Shown: positions 40,052 through 43,519 of the stretch, one piece after another
How positions within the stretch are numbered: position 1 is the stretch's first letter
Layout of the letters: every line of letters starts with the position of its first letter
Virus record (IMG/VR): IMGVR_UViG_3300017971_000116
Location: 1-43,519 of that record
DNA: 43,519 nt
Direction: 5' to 3' (one strand)
Origin: a virus
The notes under the pieces: generated by a model
The model's input: the letters and a program-made list of their open reading frames with translations, nothing else
Told to the model about the DNA's origin: nothing
The model's database searches: none
Position numbers and translations under genes: made by a program

Positions 40052-40407
40052 CAGACCGACTCCCTGTGCGTCTCGCCGAGCAGGGCGTAGAGGAAGTCCT
40101 CGGTCACGTCGAGGGCGGGGGCGGCGGTCTTGCCCATGAACGTCCCCGTTTCGATGACGCCGAGCGAGTCGGTGACCTCGACGCGGGCGGTGCCGACCTT
40201 CGGCCACTCGACGGGGGGGAACGAGACGCCCCGGGTCTGGCCGTCGCGGTCGATGCGGGCGGTGAAGTAGCGGGAGCCGCCATCCCAATGGGGCGCGGTC
40301 ACCTCGACGAGGGAACCGTGGGGGTGGGTGCGGCAGGACGCGGTGTGCTTCCGCGTCCCCAGCGTCTTGCGCTGGGCCGGTGTGAGTCGGATCCGGAAGA
40401 AGGCCAT
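40051..40407 (-). CDS. Hypothetical early protein, first of its operon
   Basis: 118 residues from ATG 40407, with AGGAG in CGATAGGAGA seven bases upstream. Beta-rich, with the regular strands SLVEVTAPH, YFTARIDRDG and TARVEVTDSLGVIETG; the N-terminus is basic and helical. It follows a promoter/operator-like region and probably opens the transcript running down to 39151. Not recognised. Confidence 0.73.
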   Translation of the reverse strand: MAFFRIRLTPAQRKTLGTRKHTASCRTHPHGSLVEVTAPHWDGGSRYFTARIDRDGQTRGVSFPPVEWPKVGTARVEVTDSLGVIETGTFMGKTAAPALDVTEDFLYALLGETHRESV

Positions 40408-40410
40408 ATG

Positions 40411-40468
40411 CTGTCTCCTATCGATCAGGTGCTAGCAGCGTAGCACAGACGGGGTGGGATTGTCGCAA
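40411..40468 (-). promoter_or_regulatory. Candidate leftward promoter with TGCTAGCA operator
   Basis: Upstream of the gene at 40407 the - strand has a weak GCGACA (40466..40461) and TACGCT (40442..40437) pair with 18 bases between. The palindromes TGCTAGCA (40430..40437) and the wider GTGCTA-GCAGCG-TAGCAC (40429..40446) overlap and follow it. TGCTAGCA also occurs in the promoter region at 42411. The leader ends in CGATAGGAG. Confidence 0.4.
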
Positions 40469-40495
40469 CTTTCCAGGGGGACCTCGTGGTCGGTT

Positions 40496-40546
40496 CGCGT
40501 CGAGCTCGTGGCGAGGACAGACCTCGAGCGCCACGAGCTCGACGCG
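40496..40546. terminator. 18-bp perfect inverted repeat (strong hairpin)
   Basis: CGCGTCGAGCTCGTGGCG (40496..40513) and its exact complement (40529..40546) enclose 15 bases that can pair partly (AGG/CCT). It begins 35 bases past the stop of the - strand gene ending at 40582 and lies before the promoter region of the gene at 40407. It therefore probably ends the leftward transcript from 42346. Each arm contains the palindrome CGAGCTCG. No T-run. Confidence 0.65.
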
Positions 40547-40581
40547 CTCGTTTCCGAAAGCCGGCGGTCAGGGGGCGGGGG

Positions 40582-40902
40582 CTAGTCGCCCCGGTTGAAC
40601 GCCTCGGCCAGCCACTCGTAGCGCTGGCTGTCGAACGTCATCACCTCCTCGACGGTCAGCCCCTTGCCGCTCAGGACGTCGAGCAGCACCTCGACGCTGA
40701 CGGTCCGGACGCGGGGCTCGCCGTGGACGTTGTCGGCGGTGATCTCGACGTAGGCCCACGGGTCGCGGTCGCTGACGGCGGGCCCGCCCGGATCACGGAG
40801 GGGCATCCAGTCATGGACCCAGCCCTGGTCGGTCGCCTCGACGAGGGCTCGGCGGGCGAGTACGCGGATCACGTCGCGGTAGGGGTCGCTCTGGTCGGTC
40901 AT
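40582..40902 (-). CDS. Hypothetical early protein
   Basis: 106 residues from ATG 40902, with TAGGA ten bases upstream; a GTG at 40923 would place the ribosome site inside the gene. Helical N-terminus (YRDVIRVLARRALVEA), a beta pair (WAYVEITADNVHGEPRVRTVSVEV) and a terminal helix with FDSQRYEWLAEAFNRG. Compact alpha/beta of unknown role. It ends before the 18-bp inverted repeat. Confidence 0.73.
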   Translation of the reverse strand: MTDQSDPYRDVIRVLARRALVEATDQGWVHDWMPLRDPGGPAVSDRDPWAYVEITADNVHGEPRVRTVSVEVLLDVLSGKGLTVEEVMTFDSQRYEWLAEAFNRGD

Positions 40903-40931
40903 CGGCTCGGTTCCTATCGCCACATCGGCGG

Positions 40932-40975
40932 ATGCCTGGCTGGCCAGGCATTTCGCCCCCTGGTGGCTCGGGGGC
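40932..40975. terminator. Two adjacent hairpins
   Basis: ATGCCTGG-CTGG-CCAGGCAT (40932..40951) is a perfect 8-bp stem with a 4-base loop, and GCCCCC...GGGGGC (40955..40960 with 40970..40975) is a second perfect stem. Both lie between the stop at 40979 and the ribosome site of the gene at 40902. They may reduce transcription into that gene or mark a processing site. Confidence 0.5.
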
Positions 40976-40978
40976 TCG

Positions 40979-41242
40979 TCAGCGCCGGAGTCGGATCATG
41001 CCGCGGCGGCAGACCTCGCAAAGGGTCCCGTGGCCGCTTGTGGGCCGCTGGCCGCATTCCTCGCATTCGTAGCCGGTCGCGGGCTGGAGAGCCCGCAGGC
41101 AGGCTGCAGCGGTCTGGTTGGTGGCGCCCCCGTGCTGCAGAGCGCTGACCCAGCAGTCGTAGCATTGCGGGTCCAAGCCGTCATCGTGGAGCAGGGGCAC
41201 GTGCTCCATGCAATGGGGGCATTCTAGGGCGGGGGTGGTCAT
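40979..41242 (-). CDS. Double zinc-ribbon protein
   Basis: 87 residues from ATG 41242, overlapping the upstream stop (ATGA). Two CxxC pairs at each end (CPHC with CYDC, and CEEC with CEVC) make two four-cysteine sites linked by a helix (QTAAACLRAL). Such double ribbons in phage early genes often bind DNA, RNA or RNA polymerase. No specific family recognised. Confidence 0.75.
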   Translation of the reverse strand: MTTPALECPHCMEHVPLLHDDGLDPQCYDCWVSALQHGGATNQTAAACLRALQPATGYECEECGQRPTSGHGTLCEVCRRGMIRLRR

Positions 41243-41544
41243 GACGCGGCTCCCTTGATGGTGACGATGGAGGGGGTGGTACGGGCGGCGCTGTAGCGCT
41301 CGGCGCCGCCGATGGAGGGGTCGACCTTGCGGCTGCAGAGGTCGACGACGGGCCGATCGGCGGACCCCGCTACCTTACGGGCCCTGCCGTCGACGGTACG
41401 GGGTGGGAAGTGCAGGCGGATGGCGTCGGGGCCAAACTCGACGCTGTAGGGCTCACCATGCTTGATGGCGAGGGTTCGGCATGAGGCCCGATCCAACCAG
41501 ATACGGGCATTCCCCCGGTTCCGAGCCGTCTTGAGCGTGATCAT
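41239..41544 (-). CDS. Hypothetical early protein, basic
   Basis: 101 residues from ATG 41544, with GGGAG upstream. The product is a beta-rich, basic small protein (NARIWLDRASCRTLAIKHG, YSVEFGPDAIRLHF) like a swapped-hairpin or SH3-like module, followed by a Ser/Ala tail. It is coupled by ATGA to the gene downstream and overlaps the upstream one by four bases. Function unknown. Confidence 0.72.
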   Translation of the reverse strand: MITLKTARNRGNARIWLDRASCRTLAIKHGEPYSVEFGPDAIRLHFPPRTVDGRARKVAGSADRPVVDLCSRKVDPSIGGAERYSAARTTPSIVTIKGAAS

Positions 41545-42236
41545 CGGACCTTGCTCCCGTTGATGCCGTGGGCGGTAATGGCGATGGACCGAGCGGTAGT
41601 CGAGGCGCCGCGGCACAGTCGGCAGGCGCTGCACGAGACGCGGTCAGAGGGGCAGGGAACCTCCGCATCGGTGACGAGCTTCTCGCCGATGGGGGCTACG
41701 CGGAAGGTGCGCCAGCCCTTCCGGTGTGCTTCGTCCCGTTCGGCTTCCGAGTCGACGCTGGCCATACAGAGGTGGCGGAGGGAGGGACGGGAGCGCCACT
41801 GGTGGGTGTACCCAGTCCACCCCTTGGAGACCCGCGTCAGGGCCCGCAGCACGTCGGTGGGGACGGCTGCAGGATCGCCATAGGCGCCGAGCCGAACGAG
41901 CCGATCGCCGAAGGTGGCAGGCCAATGGATGGAGGGAAGGCGAGGGTAGCGCCCACGGTGGAAGGCTCGGTAGATGGACAGCGGCGCCTTGGCGACGTCG
42001 ACGTAACAGGTACGGGGCGAGTCGCCCGAGCCCCGGTGGGGGCAGTCCCCGCAGATGGCCGAGTCAGCGCCGGACCGGATGGCGTCAAGCGGGCTACGGT
42101 CGGTCCTCAGGATCCAAGTCTGGACCATGGGACCAGTCTTCCGGTTGGTCGTCTTGAGGGTGGCGATCATGACGATCGGTGAGCCGTCAAGACGGGACCG
42201 ACCCTCCCACAGCACGAAGCCACGGGGGCGACTCAC
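41541..42236 (-). CDS. Conserved Cys-rich phage protein of unknown function
   Basis: 231 residues from GTG 42236, which shares GTGA with the stop of the 37-residue gene upstream. I recognise a widespread phage pattern: KTGPMVQTWILRTDRSP, then an AIRSGADSAICGDCPHRG segment, TCYVDVAKAPLSIYRAF and HRGRYP. A second cysteine cluster (CPSDRVSCSACRLC) lies near the end. The spacing suggests two metal or iron-sulfur sites. Its function is not established. It is the first large product of the early leftward transcript, so a host-takeover or replication-control role is plausible. Confidence 0.82.
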   Translation of the reverse strand: MSRPRGFVLWEGRSRLDGSPIVMIATLKTTNRKTGPMVQTWILRTDRSPLDAIRSGADSAICGDCPHRGSGDSPRTCYVDVAKAPLSIYRAFHRGRYPRLPSIHWPATFGDRLVRLGAYGDPAAVPTDVLRALTRVSKGWTGYTHQWRSRPSLRHLCMASVDSEAERDEAHRKGWRTFRVAPIGEKLVTDAEVPCPSDRVSCSACRLCRGASTTARSIAITAHGINGSKVR

Positions 42237-42346
42237 AGTACACCCCGGATATCGGCGATGGCGAGAAGGGCGACAATGGCACAGAGGCCCATTGTGGCGA
42301 CAATGGCAAGATCAGCGAGCGCTTGCCGGTAGGTCTGACGAGTCAT
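42233..42346 (-). CDS. 37-residue single-pass membrane peptide
   Basis: Small gene from ATG 42346, with AGGAG in CGATAGGAGA nine bases upstream and its TGA overlapping the next GTG (GTGA). The peptide has a polar N-terminus (MTRQTYRQ) and one hydrophobic segment (residues about 11-32). The 12-base repeat GCCATTGTCGCC occurs twice in the membrane segment, nine codons apart (42307..42296 and 42280..42269). It is the first gene of the leftward early operon. Its role could be a membrane-active inhibitor or regulator; not recognised. Confidence 0.65.
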   Translation of the reverse strand: MTRQTYRQALADLAIVATMGLCAIVALLAIADIRGVL

Positions 42347-42396
42347 GGCTCAGGGTCTCCTATCGCTGTAACCCCATGTCTTAGGGTCTGGGGGGG

Positions 42397-42426
42397 ATAC
42401 TAGCACGGGCTGCTAGCACTTGTCTA
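42397..42426 (-). promoter_or_regulatory. Candidate early leftward promoter
   Basis: TAGACA (42426..42421) matches five of six -35 positions, and TAGTAT (42402..42397) four of six -10 positions, with an 18-base spacer. The spacer contains the TGCTAGCA palindrome and a direct repeat CTAGCAC (42400..42406 and 42413..42419 on the + strand). It lies about 50 bases before ATG 42346 and probably drives the early - strand genes. Confidence 0.55.
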
Positions 42427-42470
42427 TCGTTATTATCGGAGAATCGCCATTTTCCTTTAGCGTGAAATCG

Positions 42471-42690
42471 TCACAATCTGAAAGTGTGAAAGTGTACTGG
42501 TTTGGATCGGGAAGTGTGACAGCCGCAAAGCCCAGAGCTGTGGGGGTTTGGGGCTGGTTGGCACAGAGTCACAGAGTCTAGTACCTTTACCGTATGTAGA
42601 GAAAAGGAAGAGGGAAGAGAGGGAAGAGAGGAGGGAAGAGAGAATGCGTATATATATGTATGCGCTCGATACTGTGACTCTGTGCCGCTG
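42471..42690. other. Putative replication origin
   Basis: This non-coding region between the divergent early genes is AT- and purine-rich in a GC-rich genome. A 15-bp perfect inverted repeat GGCACAGAGTCACAG (42560..42574) and its complement (42672..42686) flanks a long purine-only run (about 42598..42645) and a TATATATATG tract (about 42649..42658). Boxes AAGTGTGA/TCACA recur on the left (42471..42475, 42482..42489, 42512..42519). Such a mix of iteron-like boxes, duplex-unwinding AT tract and inverted repeats is typical of origins used by SF3/primase systems. No experimental support. Confidence 0.5.
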
Positions 42691-42791
42691 GTAGATGGGG
42701 CGGACTGTGGGTAGAGTCACCGCCCACGTGGTCGGCATCCCAAGCCAGGCTTGGGGTAGGGCGACATCTGTATGAGGCCTCAATCGAAACC

Positions 42792-43079
42792 ATGAGCAGC
42801 CACAAGTCGCGACTTCGGACAGCGATCCTCGACATAGCCGATCCTGAGGCGGTGGCGCGCAAGTTGTGGAGGCTGACCGATTCCAAGGACAACAGGGTGC
42901 GCCTACGATCGCTGGAATCGATCATCCGGATCGCCGGCCTCGATAGCGCCAGGGGGAAAGGCGCCGCCGATGGCGATGATCGGGCCGTCCGATTGAACTT
43001 CCGCAGTGCCCTATCCAACGCTGATCCCGATGGCTTGGATCGTCTAGACCAAGAGCTCGACGATCTGATCGATCGGTAG
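42792..43079 (+). CDS. Small helical protein, possible small terminase or DNA-binding factor
   Basis: 95 residues from ATG 42792. Residues 5-50 form two or three helices of a kind seen in small DNA-binding or terminase-like proteins (EAVARKLWRLTDSKDNRVRL, ESIIRIAGLDSARG). The tail is acidic. It is preceded by the origin-like region and followed by the CCGAT-box array and a hairpin. Separated from the large terminase by about 2.9 kb across the contig junction, so a terminase role is only a suggestion. Confidence 0.7.
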   Translation: MSSHKSRLRTAILDIADPEAVARKLWRLTDSKDNRVRLRSLESIIRIAGLDSARGKGAADGDDRAVRLNFRSALSNADPDGLDRLDQELDDLIDR

Positions 43080-43175
43080 AACCGATGCCATCGGCCAAGC
43101 CTCTCGAGGCCATCGGGAGGACCGATAGGCCAGGCGCATAGGGGATACCGATCGCCGGCATCGGAGCCTCCGATG
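43070..43175 (+). promoter_or_regulatory. CCGAT/ATCGG box array with terminal hairpin
   Basis: Within about 105 bases there are eight copies of CCGAT or its complement, several as inverted pairs: CCGATG-C-CATCGG (43082..43094) and CATCGGA-GCC-TCCGATG (43159..43175). The last pair is a perfect 7-bp hairpin followed by TTTCG, so it may also terminate the transcript ending at 43079. The array lies upstream of the ribbon-helix-helix gene, whose family typically binds repeated short palindromic boxes. Confidence 0.5.
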
Positions 43176-43255
43176 TTTCGGGAAAGGTCGCGTCCCATCC
43201 GGGGGGCGCGGGATGATCTGGAGGAGTAACCCCCCCCTCTCCCCCCGAATGAATC

Positions 43256-43283
43256 TTGCGCCTCGATCTATCCCTGCTATATT
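43256..43283 (+). promoter_or_regulatory. Candidate promoter giving a (near) leaderless mRNA
   Basis: TATATT (43278..43283) is a good -10 with five of six matches, and TTGCGC (43256..43261) a weak -35 at 16-base spacing. The predicted start lies within a few bases of ATG 43292, and no ribosome-binding site precedes this ATG. Leaderless or near-leaderless translation of the ribbon-helix-helix gene is therefore likely if the promoter is real. Confidence 0.5.
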
Positions 43284-43291
43284 CCTGCTCC

Positions 43292-43519
43292 ATGAGTAAA
43301 GCATCCAAGCGCATTCCGATCATGATCCGGTCCGAGCCCAAGGACGTTCGGGACATCGACTTCGCCGCGAAGCATTTCCCGTTGCCTGGCGGCACAAGCC
43401 GTTCCGCGATCATCCGGCTGGCGCTTTCCCGGTTCTTCGAGTCCCCGCCTGAGTGGCTGGCAGATGCCGTCACCAAGCGGGATGCCGTCAACCAGACCCG
43501 GCGCCGTCGTCGACGCGCC
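43292..43519 (+). CDS. Ribbon-helix-helix protein, N-terminal part (continues at 1)
   Basis: The first 76 codons of a 78-residue protein that is cut by the contig end and finishes with AAG TCG TAG at 124..132. The MetJ/Arc pattern is visible: an N-terminal strand RIPIMIRSEP, helix A around VRDIDFAAKHF, then a TSRSAIIRLALSRFFE helix B. Such dimers insert the strand into the DNA major groove and usually repress their own promoter. An array of CCGAT boxes lies just upstream. The six-arginine tail could add nonspecific DNA contact. Start chosen at ATG 43292 because it immediately precedes the strand and follows the -10. Confidence 0.85.
   Translation, partial: MSKASKRIPIMIRSEPKDVRDIDFAAKHFPLPGGTSRSAIIRLALSRFFESPPEWLADAVTKRDAVNQTRRRRRRA
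43397..43519. repeat. Direct terminal repeat, right copy
   Basis: Exact copy of bases 1..123, extending to the last base of the window. Joining the copies gives a genome unit of about 43,396 bp and restores one intact gene across the junction. The sequence alone cannot separate a true short terminal redundancy from an assembly overlap. Confidence 0.97.

Noticed and set aside
42560-42690. CRISPR array or mobile-element ends
   Set aside because: The inverted repeat occurs once, with no regularly spaced direct repeats, transposase or target duplication. An origin or regulatory role fits better.

Overview
This window looks like one complete genome unit of a GC-rich, short-tailed (podovirus-like) virulent phage of the class Caudoviricetes. 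The first 123 bases recur exactly at the end (1..123 = 43397..43519), and a ribbon-helix-helix gene is cut by the window ends and closes in frame when they are joined. The map is therefore circular or terminally redundant, with a unit of about 43,396 bp. The host cannot be named. Two lipoprotein genes with clear lipoboxes suggest a diderm host. No integrase, attachment site or lytic/lysogenic switch was seen.

Layout. (A) Right end through the junction to 1547: + strand genes 42792..43079 and the ribbon-helix-helix gene (43292..43519 + 1..132), then four small unknown genes, ending at a hairpin facing a convergent lipoprotein gene (1603..1941, -). (B) 2063..28080, + strand: late virion block with large terminase, portal, scaffold-like protein, major capsid protein, a jelly-roll-like virion protein, two tandem duplicated lectin-like proteins, connector candidates, a 1033-residue tail nozzle-like protein, a tail fibre/spike-like protein, a lipoprotein, and three or four internal (ejection) protein candidates ending in a 1471-residue protein with an embedded GNAT-like fold. 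(C) 28077..42346, - strand: replication, recombination and takeover block with a primase-polymerase/SF3 helicase, VRR-NUC nuclease, SF2 helicase, cytosine-5 DNA methyltransferase, RecT-like annealing protein and RecE-like exonuclease, then about 15 small genes, many Cys-rich. (D) 42347..42791: an AT- and purine-rich non-coding region with long inverted repeats between the divergent blocks, the best origin candidate.

How it works together. The leftward block appears to start at a promoter near 42400. It would supply replication (primase-polymerase plus SF3 helicase), recombination (RecE/RecT-like pair) and DNA modification. The rightward block supplies packaging and virion parts. Its genes are tightly coupled by ATGA, TGATG and GTGA overlaps, and the scaffold and capsid genes have hairpins over their ribosome-binding sites. 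The two blocks meet tail to tail at a shared CTAG at 28077..28080.

Most unusual features: a 290-base non-coding stretch (34407..34697, - strand) packed with tRNA-like and multi-arm RNA folds; a single UGA interrupting what otherwise looks like one reading frame in the ejection-protein module (22463), followed by a perfect hairpin; tandem paralogous lectin-like genes with a 65-bp identical segment; and a CCGAT/ATCGG box array upstream of the ribbon-helix-helix gene. I could not recognise an endolysin, holin, RNA polymerase or conventional DNA polymerase.
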